A stretch of DNA of 50,939 bases from an uncultured Clostridia bacterium (GCA_944376265.1 CALWCD010000007.1:1-50939); one strand, 5' to 3'; shown: positions 8,460-16,899, counted from the first letter of the stretch. Program-made: numbers and translations. Notes: a model not told the origin generated them from the sequence alone.

Positions 8460-8490
8460 TTGACCCTCCTCCAGCAGGAGGGTTTACACT
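8460..8490 (+). promoter_or_regulatory. MerR-type promoter with 19-bp spacer and palindromic operator
   Basis: TTGACC (8460-8465) and TACACT (8485-8490) are separated by 19 bp. Within it is a perfect palindrome ACCCTCCT-N5-AGGAGGGT (8463-8470 and 8476-8483). This is the hallmark of promoters controlled by MerR-family activators. It sits between the merR gene and the dehydrogenase-like gene. Confidence 0.85.
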
Positions 8491-8533
8491 TTAGTTGAAC
8501 CCAGAACTACAACGGTAAAAAGGAGGCTTTCCC

Positions 8534-9559
8534 ATGGAAAAAATCAAAGTGGTTCAGTACGGCTGCGGCAAAATGGCAAAATACACCCTGCGCTACCTTT
8601 ACGAGCACGGCGCACAGATCGTGGGCGCCATCGACGTCAACCCGGAGGTGGTGGGCATGGACGTGGGCGACTACGCCGGCCTGGGCCTGAAAACCGGCGT
8701 GCTCATCTCCAACGACGCGGACAAAGTGCTGGACCAGTGCGACGCCGATGTGGCCATCGTCACTTTGTTCAGCTTTATCGGGGAGATCTACGACCATGTG
8801 GAAAAGTGCGTCTCCCGGGGCATCAGCGTGATCACCACCTGCGAGGAGGCCATCTATCCCTGGACCACCTCCGCCGCCCAGATCAACCATCTGGACGCCA
8901 TCGCCAAGGAAAACAACTGCACCATCACCGGCTCCGGCATGCAGGACATTTTCTGGATCAACATTGTGGGCATGGTGGCCAGCGGCTGCCACAAGCTGGA
9001 GAAGATTAAGGGCGCCTACAGCTACAACGTGGAGGACTACGGCCTGGCTCTGGCCAAGGCCCACGGCTGCGACCTGACCCCAGAGGAGTTCGAGGAGCAG
9101 ATTGCCCATCCCGCCCAGTTCGAGCCCTCCTACGCCTGGAACGCCAGCGAGGCCCTGTGCAGCAAGCTGGGGCTCACTATCAAGTCCATCACCCAGCGCC
9201 ACGTCCCCTGCATAGTGGACCACGACGTGTACAGCTCCACCCTGGGCAAGACCATTGAGGCCGGCCGGTGCATCGGCATGTCCGCGGTGGTGACCATTGA
9301 GACCATGCAGGGCATCACCATCGAAGAGGAGACCATCGGCAAGGTCTACGGCCCGGAGGACGGGGACATGTGCGACTGGTGGCTCACCGGCGAGCCCAAC
9401 ACCGAGTTCCACATCGTCAAGCCTGCCACGGTGGAGCACACCTGCGCCACCATTGTCAACCGGATCCCCACCCTGCTCACCGCTCCCGCCGGGTTCGTCA
9501 CCGCGGACCAGCTGGAGCCCCACTGCTACCTCACCTACCCCATGGAATATCACCTGTAA
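8534..9559 (+). CDS. 2,4-diaminopentanoate dehydrogenase-like NAD(P)-dependent oxidoreductase
   Basis: 341 aa. An N-terminal Rossmann fold ([19 protein letters not shown], GxGxxA type) is followed by a DapB-like dimer/substrate domain similar to the C-terminal domain of 2,4-diaminopentanoate dehydrogenase, the NAD(P)-dependent amine dehydrogenase of ornithine fermentation. The other ornithine pathway genes are absent here, so the true substrate is open; a role in sugar or amino-sugar metabolism is equally possible given the neighbours. It lies directly behind the MerR-type promoter, with AAGGAGG before ATG 8534, and ahead of a terminator-like hairpin, so it may be a single-gene unit under MerR control. 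Confidence 0.7.
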   Translation: MEKIKVVQYGCGKMAKYTLRYLYEHGAQIVGAIDVNPEVVGMDVGDYAGLGLKTGVLISNDADKVLDQCDADVAIVTLFSFIGEIYDHVEKCVSRGISVITTCEEAIYPWTTSAAQINHLDAIAKENNCTITGSGMQDIFWINIVGMVASGCHKLEKIKGAYSYNVEDYGLALAKAHGCDLTPEEFEEQIAHPAQFEPSYAWNASEALCSKLGLTIKSITQRHVPCIVDHDVYSSTLGKTIEAGRCIGMSAVVTIETMQGITIEEETIGKVYGPEDGDMCDWWLTGEPNTEFHIVKPATVEHTCATIVNRIPTLLTAPAGFVTADQLEPHCYLTYPMEYHL

Positions 9560-9577
9560 CCGCCAAATGCGGGGACC

Positions 9578-9613
9578 GGGGCTGCCGCTTTCCCGCGGCG
9601 GCCCCTTTCCTTT
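9578..9613 (+). terminator. Intrinsic terminator after the oxidoreductase gene
   Basis: Stem GGGGCTGCCGC/GCGGCGGCCCC with a 6-nt loop, followed by TTTCCTTT. The tail is imperfect, so some read-through is likely. Confidence 0.65.
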
Positions 9614-9686
9614 GCCTCCCTGCCGGAAAGTCCCACGGTTTCGGAGGAAATCCGGGAGAAAAAAGAAAGAATTTGCACAAAAAAGA

Positions 9687-9715
9687 TTGCAATCACTCCC
9701 CCCGCAGACTATACT
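9687..9715 (+). promoter_or_regulatory. Promoter of the DUF4867-like / GH120 operon
   Basis: TTGCAA (9687-9692), 17-bp spacer, TATACT (9710-9715). The -35 is embedded in a perfect 10-bp palindrome GATTGCAATC (9685-9694) that could be a regulator site. Confidence 0.6.
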
Positions 9716-9774
9716 TAACTCAAACGAGCCCGCAAGGCGTTTGAACTATTTTTTTGGAAAGAAGGAGTTTCACC

Positions 9775-10410
9775 ATGAAAATTTACAAGGTTACCGATCC
9801 CGAGTTCGCCCCCTACGGCCAGGTTGTGGAAGGCTATGACACCGCCCAGCTGCTGGACGCCCTGAAAAAGACCCCCCTGCCCGAGGGCACCGTGTACGAG
9901 GCCTCCGACGCCGCTCTGGAAGCCCTGCCCATCGCCCAGGTGCTGTCCTCCAACCAGTACGGCGGCATGCCCATTCAGCTGGGCTACTGCAACGGCCACA
10001 ACACCAAGCTCAACTGCCTGGAGTACCACCGGGACAGCGAAGTGAACCTGGGCACCGAGGACTTCATCCTGCTGCTGGCAAAGCAGGGTGAGATTGTGGA
10101 CGGCAAGCTGGACACCTCCAAGGTGAAGGCCTTCTACGCCCCCGCCGGCGTCATGGTGGAAGTGTACGCCACCACCCTCCACTACGCTCCCTGCTCCAGC
10201 GCCAAGGGCAAGGGCTTCCAGGTGCTGGTGGCTCTGCCCAAGGGCACCAACGGCCCCAAGCCGGAGATCACCTGCCTCAACGAGGAGGACAAGAAGCTCT
10301 TTGCCGCCAACAAGTGGCTGCTGGCCCATCCCGAGGCCTCCGAGGTCTCCCAGGGCGCCGTGGCGGCTCTCACCGGCGAGAACATCGACATCGAGGGCGA
10401 CCTGAACTGA
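9775..10410 (+). CDS. DUF4867-family protein, ureidoglycolate-lyase/cupin-like
   Basis: 211 aa. It starts MKIYKVTDPEFAPYGQVVEGYD, then has the segment GYCNGHNTKLNCLEYHRDSE, whose His and Glu positions look like a cupin metal site, and a C-terminal acidic tail. I recognise the family as DUF4867, which resembles ureidoglycolate lyase-type cupins and is often found beside sugar catabolic genes; no reaction is established to my knowledge. ATG 9775 follows GAAGGAG. It has its own promoter and is 81 bp ahead of the GH120 gene, so the two are probably co-transcribed. A sugar isomerisation or binding role is only a guess. Confidence 0.7.
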   Translation: MKIYKVTDPEFAPYGQVVEGYDTAQLLDALKKTPLPEGTVYEASDAALEALPIAQVLSSNQYGGMPIQLGYCNGHNTKLNCLEYHRDSEVNLGTEDFILLLAKQGEIVDGKLDTSKVKAFYAPAGVMVEVYATTLHYAPCSSAKGKGFQVLVALPKGTNGPKPEITCLNEEDKKLFAANKWLLAHPEASEVSQGAVAALTGENIDIEGDLN

Positions 10411-10491
10411 GACAGCCGGGGATGAGAGAGCGGCCGCTTTCTCGCCAAGAATCCCTGAGCATACACCCACACATGGGAAGGAGTTTTCAAC

Positions 10492-12453
10492 ATGATTTAC
10501 TACGTCTCTGCCAGCGCGTTCCGCAGCGGATGCGGCACCAAGGAGTCTCCCTTCAAGACCATTAACGAGGCTGCCCAGGCGGCTCGTCCCGGCGACGAAG
10601 TGGTAGTGGCCCCCGGTCTCTACCGGGAATACGTGGACCCGCTTTACGGCGGCCGGGAAGACGCCCGGATCGTCTACCGCTCGGAGGTGCCGCTGGGGGC
10701 GGTGATCTCCGGCGCGGAGCCTGTGAAGAACTGGGAGCCCTACCAGGGCAGCGTGTACGTGGCCCGCATTGGCAACGGCCTGTTTGACGGCTACAACCCC
10801 TACACCACCCTGCTCTCCGGCGACTGGTACTATTCCGAAATGCCCCTGCACACCGGCGAAGTGTATCTGGACGGCAAGAGCCTGTACGAGATGGACTCCC
10901 TGGAGGCCGTGCTGGACCCCAAGGTCTTCGCTGCCAGCCAGGAGCCGGAGGCAAGCCTCTACCAGTGGTACACCTGCCAGGAGGGGGGCGACACCCTGAT
11001 CTACGCCAACTTCCAGGGGGCGGACCCCAGGGAGCACCTGGTGGAGATCAACGTGCGGCGCAACTGCTTCTACCCCAGCCGCACCGGCATCGGCTACATC
11101 ACCCTGTCCGGGTTTACCGTGCGCCAGGCGGCCACCACCTGGGCGCCTCCCACCGCCTACCAGGAAGGCATGGTGGGCCCCCACTGGTCCAAGGGCTGGA
11201 TCATTGAGGACTGCGAGATCAGCGACTCCAAGTGCTGCGGCATCTCCCTGGGCAAGTACCTCCAGCCCAACAACGAGAACAAGTGGGTCACCCAGCGGCT
11301 GAAGCAGGGCACCCAGACCGAGCGTGACGCCATTCTTCAGGCCCAGGTGGAAGGCTGGACCAAGGAGAACATCGGCAGCCACATTGTGCGCCGGTGCAAC
11401 ATCCACCACTGCGAGCAGTGCGGCATTGTGGGCCATCTGGGCGGCGTGTTCTCCCTGATTGAGGACAACCACATCCACCACATCAACAACAAGGTGCAGC
11501 TGGCCGGCGCCGAGATCGGCGGCATCAAGATGCACGCGGCCATTGACGTGGTGTACCGCCGCAACCACATCCACCACTGCACCCGCGGCCTGTGGCTGGA
11601 TTGGCAGGCCCAGGGCACCCGGGTCACCCAGAACCTGTTCCACGACAACGGTCTGCCCCTGGACGACGGCAAGCCCGCCGGCCTGGCAGGCGAGGACCTG
11701 TTCGTGGAAGTGAGCCACGGCCCCACCCTGGTGGACAACAACCTGTTCCTCAGCCCCGTGGCGGGCCGTTTGGCCACCCAGGGCGTGGCCTATGTCCACA
11801 ACCTGATCTGCGGCAGCTTCACCAGCGTCAGCGAAGGCACGGACAACGGCCAGTCCGGCGGTCCCCGGTACACCCCCTACCACATTCCCCACCGCACCGA
11901 GGTGGCAGGCTTCATGACCTTCCTCCACGGCGACAACCGTTTCTACAACAACCTGTTCGTCCAGCGGAAAGCTCCCCTGGACCGGGAGGACATCAACACC
12001 GTGGTGGGCACTGTGCCCTTCAACGACTACCCCACCCCCGAGGAATGGCACGCCATGTTCTTCCTCCAGGGAGACGTGGGCAGCAAGGAGGACCGGGCCA
12101 AGTACTACGCCAAAATGCCTGTGACCACCTCCGGCAACGTGTACTTTAACGGTGCCGTCCCCTGCGACAAGGAGGAGAACTGCCAGGTGGTGTCCCAGCC
12201 CGTGTCCATCCAGCTGGAGGAGACGGATGGGGTTTACAGCCTGAACACCAACCTGTTCGACCTGCTGCCCTCCTTCCACACCCAGGTGGTCTCCACCCAG
12301 CTGCTGGGAGAGGCCTTCGAGCCGGAGCAGCTGTTCGAGAACCCCGACGGCACTCCCATTGTGTTCGACCGGGACTACTGGGACGACAAACGGGGCGTGG
12401 CCCCTGTCAGCGGTCCCTTCGAGGCTTCCCCCGCGGGACGCAGACTGTTCTAA
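10492..12453 (+). CDS. GH120-type beta-xylosidase (right-handed parallel beta-helix)
   Basis: 653 aa, close in length to the founding GH120 enzyme XylC of Thermoanaerobacterium saccharolyticum. No signal peptide, so it acts in the cytoplasm. Segments I recall from GH120 are present: YANFQGADPREHLVEINVRR, WAPPTA, GPHWSKGWIIED, IVGHLGGVFS, IKMHAAIDV and LWLDWQAQGTRV. The nucleophile Asp would be D370 (LWLD) and the acid/base Glu E406 (LFVEVSHGP). In XylC these are 23 residues apart; here they are 36 apart because of a loop containing GLPLDDGKPAGLAG. Members release xylose from xylo-oligosaccharides. GGAAGGAG precedes ATG 10492, and a terminator follows. Substrate range is inferred. Confidence 0.85.
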   Translation: MIYYVSASAFRSGCGTKESPFKTINEAAQAARPGDEVVVAPGLYREYVDPLYGGREDARIVYRSEVPLGAVISGAEPVKNWEPYQGSVYVARIGNGLFDGYNPYTTLLSGDWYYSEMPLHTGEVYLDGKSLYEMDSLEAVLDPKVFAASQEPEASLYQWYTCQEGGDTLIYANFQGADPREHLVEINVRRNCFYPSRTGIGYITLSGFTVRQAATTWAPPTAYQEGMVGPHWSKGWIIEDCEISDSKCCGISLGKYLQPNNENKWVTQRLKQGTQTERDAILQAQVEGWTKENIGSHIVRRCNIHHCEQCGIVGHLGGVFSLIEDNHIHHINNKVQLAGAEIGGIKMHAAIDVVYRRNHIHHCTRGLWLDWQAQGTRVTQNLFHDNGLPLDDGKPAGLAGEDLFVEVSHGPTLVDNNLFLSPVAGRLATQGVAYVHNLICGSFTSVSEGTDNGQSGGPRYTPYHIPHRTEVAGFMTFLHGDNRFYNNLFVQRKAPLDREDINTVVGTVPFNDYPTPEEWHAMFFLQGDVGSKEDRAKYYAKMPVTTSGNVYFNGAVPCDKEENCQVVSQPVSIQLEETDGVYSLNTNLFDLLPSFHTQVVSTQLLGEAFEPEQLFENPDGTPIVFDRDYWDDKRGVAPVSGPFEASPAGRRLF

Positions 12454-12476
12454 TAACCCATTTTTCTGCATGCTTC

Positions 12477-12510
12477 AAGGCGTCCCTCGCTCAGGCGGGG
12501 GGCGCCTTTT
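12477..12510 (+). terminator. Intrinsic terminator after the GH120 gene
   Basis: Stem AAGGCGTCCCTCGC/GCGGGGGGCGCCTT with two wobble or mismatched positions and a 4-nt loop, followed by TTTT. Confidence 0.75.
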
Positions 12511-12533
12511 GGTTAAAAATCCGCCGGAAGTAC

Positions 12534-12562
12534 TTTCCAGCAGCGCAAGTTTATGCTATACT
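12534..12562 (+). promoter_or_regulatory. Promoter of the aldo/keto reductase gene
   Basis: TTTCCA (12534-12539), 17-bp spacer, TATACT (12557-12562), about 40 bp upstream of ATG 12601. Confidence 0.6.
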
Positions 12563-12600
12563 GAGATTTAGCAAAACAAACAATTTTGGGAGGTTTTTGT

Positions 12601-13719
12601 ATGAGCTATTTGGGACAAGAGATCCCCAAGCTGGGCTTTGGACTGATGCGCCTGCCCATGCTGGGAGAAGAAGTGGACATAGAGCAGACCAAGCAGATGG
12701 TGGACAAGTTCCTCCAGGCCGGGTTCACCTACTTTGACACCGCCTACGGCTACCTGGGCGGCAAGTCCGAGGAGGCGGTGAAAACCGCCCTGGTGGACCG
12801 CTATCCCCGGGAGAGCTTCCAGCTGGCCACCAAGCTGCCCGCCTGGGCCGGTCCCACCACCGCCCAGGAGGCCAAGGACATGCTGAAAACCTCGCTGAAA
12901 CGCACCGGCGCCGGATATTTCGACTTCTACCTGCTCCACAACTGCGGGGACGAGCGCACCGCCGCCTTTGACAAGTTCGGCATTTGGGACTACGCCCTGG
13001 AGCAGAAGGAAAAGGGCGTGCTCAAGCACGTGGGCTTCTCCTTCCACGACAAGGCGGATGTGCTGGACGAGCTGCTGACCAAACACCCGGAAATGGAGTT
13101 TGTCCAGCTGCAGATCAACTACGCCGACTGGGAGGACAGCTCCGTCCAGTCCCGGAAGTGCTACGAAGTGGCCAGAAAGCACGGCAAGCCCGTCATCATC
13201 ATGGAGCCCATCAAGGGCGGACTGCTGGCCACCCCGCCCCAGCCTGTGGCGGACATCCTGCAAAAGGCCGACCCGGAAAAGAACCTGCCCTCCTGGGCCC
13301 TGCGGTTCGCCGCTTCCCTGGACGGGATCATCACGGTGCTGTCCGGCATGTCCACCCTGGGCCAGATGGAGGAAAACCTCCTCACCATGAAGGATTTCCA
13401 GCCCCTGTCCCAGGAGGAACTGGAAGTCATCTCCCAGGCCCGGGAAGCTTTGTCCAAAGTGCCCAGCATCCCCTGCACCAGCTGCCAGTACTGCGTGAAG
13501 GGCTGCCCCCAGGGGATTGTCATCCCCAGCCTGTTTGGCGCCATGAACACCAACCTGATCTACGGCAACCTGGAGCGGGCCAAGGGCAACTACGGCTTCG
13601 CCACCCGGGGCAAGGGCAAGGCCAGCGACTGCATCCAGTGCGGCCAGTGCGAAAGCGTATGTCCCCAGCACATCTCCATCATCCAGGAGCTTCAGAAGAT
13701 CGCCTCTGTTCTGGAGTAA
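12601..13719 (+). CDS. Aldo/keto reductase with C-terminal 4Fe-4S ferredoxin domain
   Basis: 372 aa. Residues 1 to about 285 form an AKR TIM barrel with the tetrad Asp and Tyr in FDTAYGY, Lys in ATKLPAW and His in LLHNCG. The C-terminal part has two CxxCxxCxxxCP motifs (CTSCQYCVKGCP and CIQCGQCESVCP), suggesting two [4Fe-4S] clusters. This class is common in anaerobic Firmicutes and probably couples carbonyl or sugar reduction to ferredoxin as well as NAD(P)H; substrate unknown. ATG 12601 is chosen for GGGAGG eight bases upstream; a TTG at 12586 lacks a site. It follows the GH120 terminator and its own promoter, and precedes the esterase by 65 bp. Confidence 0.87.
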   Translation: MSYLGQEIPKLGFGLMRLPMLGEEVDIEQTKQMVDKFLQAGFTYFDTAYGYLGGKSEEAVKTALVDRYPRESFQLATKLPAWAGPTTAQEAKDMLKTSLKRTGAGYFDFYLLHNCGDERTAAFDKFGIWDYALEQKEKGVLKHVGFSFHDKADVLDELLTKHPEMEFVQLQINYADWEDSSVQSRKCYEVARKHGKPVIIMEPIKGGLLATPPQPVADILQKADPEKNLPSWALRFAASLDGIITVLSGMSTLGQMEENLLTMKDFQPLSQEELEVISQAREALSKVPSIPCTSCQYCVKGCPQGIVIPSLFGAMNTNLIYGNLERAKGNYGFATRGKGKASDCIQCGQCESVCPQHISIIQELQKIASVLE

Positions 13720-13784
13720 GCCTCTGTTTTCTCCCCCGCTGACGTTTCCTTTCAATATATTATGAAACTGGAGGAATCCCTGCT

Positions 13785-15347
13785 ATGGCAAAAGAATTCA
13801 TCTGCACCCGGGAAAACCCTGTGGTGCAAACCCAGGCCGGAAAGGTCCGGGGCTTTTCTGTGGACGGCACCTACACCTTCCAGGGCATCAAGTACGCCGA
13901 CGCAAAGCGCTTCCAGATGCCCACCCCTCCCGCTCCCTGGGAGGGCGTGCGGGACGCCCACTCCTACGGCTATGTGTGCCCCATGCTCACCCGGGAGACC
14001 GCTGCCGGCGAGGTGAAAGTCCCCCACCGGTACTGGCCTAAGGACGAGAACTGCCAGTACCTGAACATCTGGACCCAATCCCTGGACCCGGAGGCCAAAC
14101 GGCCGGTGATGGTGTGGTTCCACGGGGGCGGCTTCTTCGCCGGGTCCTCCATTGAGCAGATCGCCTACGACGGGGAAAACCTCTCCCGGTTCGGGGACGT
14201 GGTGGTGGTGACCATCAACCACCGGCTGAACATTCTGGGGTACCTGGACCTGTCCCCCTACGGGGAGAAGTACAAGAACTCCGGCAACGCGGGCAACGCG
14301 GACCTGGCAGCCTCCCTCCAGTGGGTGAAGGAGAACATCCGGAACTTCGGCGGCGACCCGGACAACGTGACCATCTTCGGCCAGTCCGGCGGCGGCGGGA
14401 AGGTGTCCACCCTGATGCAGACCCCCGCGGCCAACGGCCTGTTCCACAAGGCCATCATCATGAGCGGCGTGTACGACGGCACCCGCTGCCCCAAAGACCC
14501 GGACAGCCGCCCCCTGATCCAGGGGATGCTTCAGGAGCTGGGCCTGACGGAAGCCGACGTGGAACAGCTGGAGACCCTGCCCTACGAAGCCCTGGCGGAA
14601 GCCTACAACAAGGTGGCCCCGGCCATTCAGACCAAGGGAGGCTATGTGGGCTGCGTGCCCCTGCCCAACGACTACTACCTGGGGGATCCCCGGGAGATCG
14701 GCTTTGTGCCCCACGCCAGAACCATCCCCACCCTGGTGGGCACCGTGTACGGGGAGATGTGCACCTTCGGCCCCGGCCTGCCGGACCGGCGGTCCAAAAC
14801 CAGGGAAGAGCAGCTGGCCTACCTGAACAAGTTCCTGGGGGACAAGACCCTGCCCCTGGTGGAGCTGTTCGAGGAATGCTACCCCGGCCGTCCCCTCACC
14901 GACCTGGTGCTGCTGGACACCTTCACCCGGGAAGCCTCCAAGGAGTTCTGCCGGAAAAAGGCGGAACACACCCAGGCGCCCACCTACAACTACCTGTTCA
15001 CCCTGGACTTCCCCATGGACGACGGCGTCCCCGCCTGGCACTGCGCCGACATCCCCTTCTTCTTCCACAACACGGACAAGGTGCCGGTGAGCAACATCCC
15101 CGGGGTGTCCGACCAGCTGGAGGACATTATGGCGAGAATGCTGGTGAACTTCGCCTACAACGGGGTGCCCACCGCCCCGGGCCTGCCCCAGTGGTCCCCC
15201 TGTGTCCCGGGAGACCTGGCCACCATGATTTTGGACAAGGAGTGCCGGCTGGTGCACAACTTCGACGACAAACTGTACGAGGCCTACCTGCCTGTGGCAG
15301 TGGACCCCAGAAAGCTTTACGAAGAGGAAGTCACCCTGCTGCACTGA
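13785..15347 (+). CDS. Type-B carboxylesterase/lipase
   Basis: 520 aa, alpha/beta hydrolase of the carboxylesterase type-B family. The oxyanion segment WFHGGGFFAGS and the nucleophile elbow GQSGGGG (Ser about 201) are clear; the His is likely in PAWHCADIPFFF and the acid near GEMCTFG. There is no signal peptide, so it acts in the cytoplasm on small esters. Next to a GH120-type xylosidase a deacetylating role on substituted xylo-oligosaccharides is attractive, but family members have broad substrates and this is inference. ATG 13785 follows GGAGG nine bases upstream. Probably co-transcribed with the aldo/keto reductase. Confidence 0.87.
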   Translation: MAKEFICTRENPVVQTQAGKVRGFSVDGTYTFQGIKYADAKRFQMPTPPAPWEGVRDAHSYGYVCPMLTRETAAGEVKVPHRYWPKDENCQYLNIWTQSLDPEAKRPVMVWFHGGGFFAGSSIEQIAYDGENLSRFGDVVVVTINHRLNILGYLDLSPYGEKYKNSGNAGNADLAASLQWVKENIRNFGGDPDNVTIFGQSGGGGKVSTLMQTPAANGLFHKAIIMSGVYDGTRCPKDPDSRPLIQGMLQELGLTEADVEQLETLPYEALAEAYNKVAPAIQTKGGYVGCVPLPNDYYLGDPREIGFVPHARTIPTLVGTVYGEMCTFGPGLPDRRSKTREEQLAYLNKFLGDKTLPLVELFEECYPGRPLTDLVLLDTFTREASKEFCRKKAEHTQAPTYNYLFTLDFPMDDGVPAWHCADIPFFFHNTDKVPVSNIPGVSDQLEDIMARMLVNFAYNGVPTAPGLPQWSPCVPGDLATMILDKECRLVHNFDDKLYEAYLPVAVDPRKLYEEEVTLLH

Positions 15348-15355
15348 GCAGCCCG

Positions 15356-15386
15356 AGAGCCGTCCCTTTGGGGGCGGCTTTCGTTT
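15356..15386 (+). terminator. Intrinsic terminator after the carboxylesterase gene
   Basis: Stem GAGAGCCGTCCC/GGGGCGGCTTTC with loop TTTG, then CGTTT. It separates the esterase unit from the hydrogenase-maturation promoter. Confidence 0.65.
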
Positions 15387-15420
15387 ACTGTAAAAATCAG
15401 GAAAAATTCTCATTTTCTGG

Positions 15421-15449
15421 TTGCATTCCTGGCTGGCGGGTGGTATAAT
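15421..15449 (+). promoter_or_regulatory. Promoter of the hydrogenase-maturation operon
   Basis: TTGCAT (15421-15426), 17-bp spacer, TATAAT (15444-15449). Transcription should start near 15456, leaving an untranslated leader of about 150 nt. Confidence 0.75.
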
Positions 15450-15455
15450 AAGCCC

Positions 15456-15604
15456 ACAACAGCAGCCCTGACGCCAAAAACAGGATTTGAGGCGGAAGGC
15501 CGGCCAGAACAGGAACTTTCCCGGGGACTCCCCGGCCTTTTCGCCGCGCCTTTTTCAGGGCGCGGCGTTTTTTATTCCAGCTGTGCAGAAGGGAGTTTTC
15601 GCCT
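15456..15604 (+). promoter_or_regulatory. Structured 5' leader, candidate attenuator or riboswitch
   Basis: The leader contains stem AAGGCCGG (15496-15503)/CCGGCCTT (15532-15539). An alternative hairpin CCGGGG-ACT-CCCCGG (15521-15535) shares the 3' arm. A 9-bp terminator stem with T tract lies at 15542-15573. The segment GGCGGAAGG (15491-15499) can pair with CCTTTTCGCC (15536-15545), invading the terminator's 5' arm. These are mutually exclusive folds of the kind used in transcription attenuation. I do not recognise a known riboswitch class. Confidence 0.55.
15542..15573 (+). terminator. Intrinsic terminator inside the hyd leader
   Basis: Perfect stem CGCCGCGCC (15542-15550)/GGCGCGGCG (15559-15567), 8-nt loop, then TTTTTT. 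It is downstream of the promoter and upstream of the first gene, so it is either an attenuator or the end of a short leader RNA. Confidence 0.85.
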
Positions 15605-15856
15605 GTGGAGACCAGAATCGCCGTCATTGGCATTGTGGTGGAGTCGGAGGACTCGGTGGAGCCTTTAAACGAGATCCTCCACGAGTATCGGGAGTATATT
15701 ATCGGCCGGATGGGCATCCCCTACCGGCAGAAGGGGCTGAACATTATCAGCATCGCCGTGGACGCCCCCCAGGACGCCATCTCCGCCCTGTCGGGGAAGG
15801 TGGGCAAGCTGCCGGGGGTCAGCTCCAAAACCGCCTACGCGGGGGTGAAAAAGTGA
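15605..15856 (+). CDS. TM1266-type iron-only hydrogenase system regulator
   Basis: 83 aa, a small ACT/NikR-C-like ferredoxin-fold protein. METRIAVIGIVVE and SALSGKVGKLPGVSSKTAYAGVKK match the family annotated as iron-only hydrogenase system regulator (TM1266-like), which usually sits with hydE/F/G. It has no DNA-binding domain, so a ligand-sensing or protein-partner role is more likely than direct repression. The start is GTG 15605 with AGGGAG nine bases upstream. The end overlaps the hydE start by four bases (GTGA). Confidence 0.87.
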   Translation: METRIAVIGIVVESEDSVEPLNEILHEYREYIIGRMGIPYRQKGLNIISIAVDAPQDAISALSGKVGKLPGVSSKTAYAGVKK

Positions 15857-16899
15857 CCCCCCTTGCCCTGGCGGAAACCCTTGCCAAGGACCACCGTCTG
15901 GAGAAGGGAGAGCTGCTGGAGCTGTTAAGGGGCCGGGATCCGGAAGTTTCCGCCTTCCTGAAAGACCAGGCCCGGCGCGCCGCCCTCGCCCGGTACGGAA
16001 ACCAGGTGTTCGTCCGGGGGCTGATCGAGTTCACCAACTACTGCAAAAACGACTGCTACTACTGCGGCATCCGCAGAAGCAACCGGAACGCTCACCGGTA
16101 CCGGCTGACCCAGGAGGACATTCTGGCCTGCTGCCAGCTGGGGCACAGGCTGGGCTTTCGCACCTTCGTGCTCCAGGGCGGGGAGGACCCCTGGTTCACC
16201 GACCACCGGCTGGTGGAGCTGGTCCGGGAGATCAAGGCCCGCCACCCGGACTGCGCCGTCACCCTTTCGGTGGGGGAGCGAAGCCGGGAAAGCTACCGGC
16301 TGCTGAAGGAGGCCGGTGCGGACCGGTACCTGCTCCGCCACGAGACCGCCTCCCCGGACCACTACGCCAGGCTCCACCCCCCGGAGCAGACCCTGGCCAG
16401 CCGGATGGAGTGCCTCCGTGTGTTAAAAGAGCTGGGGTACCAGGTGGGAGCGGGGTTCATGGTGGGCTCCCCCTGCCAGACCCTGGAAGACCTGGCGGAG
16501 GACCTGGCTTTCCTCCAGGAGTTCCAGCCCCACATGGTGGGCATTGGACCTTTTCTCAGCCAGCACGACACACCGTTCCGGGAATTCCCCAACGGCTCCG
16601 GGGAGCTGACCCTGTTTTTGCTGTCGGTAATCCGCCTGCTGCTGCCGGGAGTGCTGCTGCCCGCCACCACCGCCCTGGGCACCCTGCTGCCCAACGGCAG
16701 GGAGGAGGGCATCCTCCACGGGGCCAACGTGGTGATGCCCAACCTGTCCCCGGAGGACGCCCGGGAAAAGTACACCCTCTACGACAACAAGCTCCACTCC
16801 GGGGCGGAGGCGGCGGAAAGCCTGGGGCTGCTGAGGGAAAGCCTGGCAAAGAGCGGGTATGAGATCCCGGTGTCCCGCGGAGATAGTTTGATCTGTTAG
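15853..16899 (+). CDS. hydE: [FeFe]-hydrogenase H-cluster radical SAM maturase HydE
   Basis: 348 aa radical SAM protein. CxxxCxxC is at Cys64, Cys68 and Cys71 (CKNDCYYC), followed by the family segments GIRRSNRN, VLQGGEDPWF and GFMVGSPCQT. HydE acts with HydG to build the diiron precursor of the hydrogenase H-cluster. GTG 15853 overlaps the upstream stop codon, indicating translational coupling; the frame is open further upstream but runs through the TM1266-like gene and the leader. The usual length of HydE is about 345-350 residues, which supports the start. The hydrogenase itself is not in the window. Confidence 0.93.
   Translation: MTPLALAETLAKDHRLEKGELLELLRGRDPEVSAFLKDQARRAALARYGNQVFVRGLIEFTNYCKNDCYYCGIRRSNRNAHRYRLTQEDILACCQLGHRLGFRTFVLQGGEDPWFTDHRLVELVREIKARHPDCAVTLSVGERSRESYRLLKEAGADRYLLRHETASPDHYARLHPPEQTLASRMECLRVLKELGYQVGAGFMVGSPCQTLEDLAEDLAFLQEFQPHMVGIGPFLSQHDTPFREFPNGSGELTLFLLSVIRLLLPGVLLPATTALGTLLPNGREEGILHGANVVMPNLSPEDAREKYTLYDNKLHSGAEAAESLGLLRESLAKSGYEIPVSRGDSLIC

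Noticed and set aside
9715-12471. 918-codon minus-strand open frame
   Set aside because: Long only because of high GC; it lies opposite the DUF4867-like and GH120 genes, which have clear domains, promoter and terminator.
13752-15413. 553-codon minus-strand open frame
   Set aside because: Shadow of the carboxylesterase gene, whose catalytic motifs are evident.
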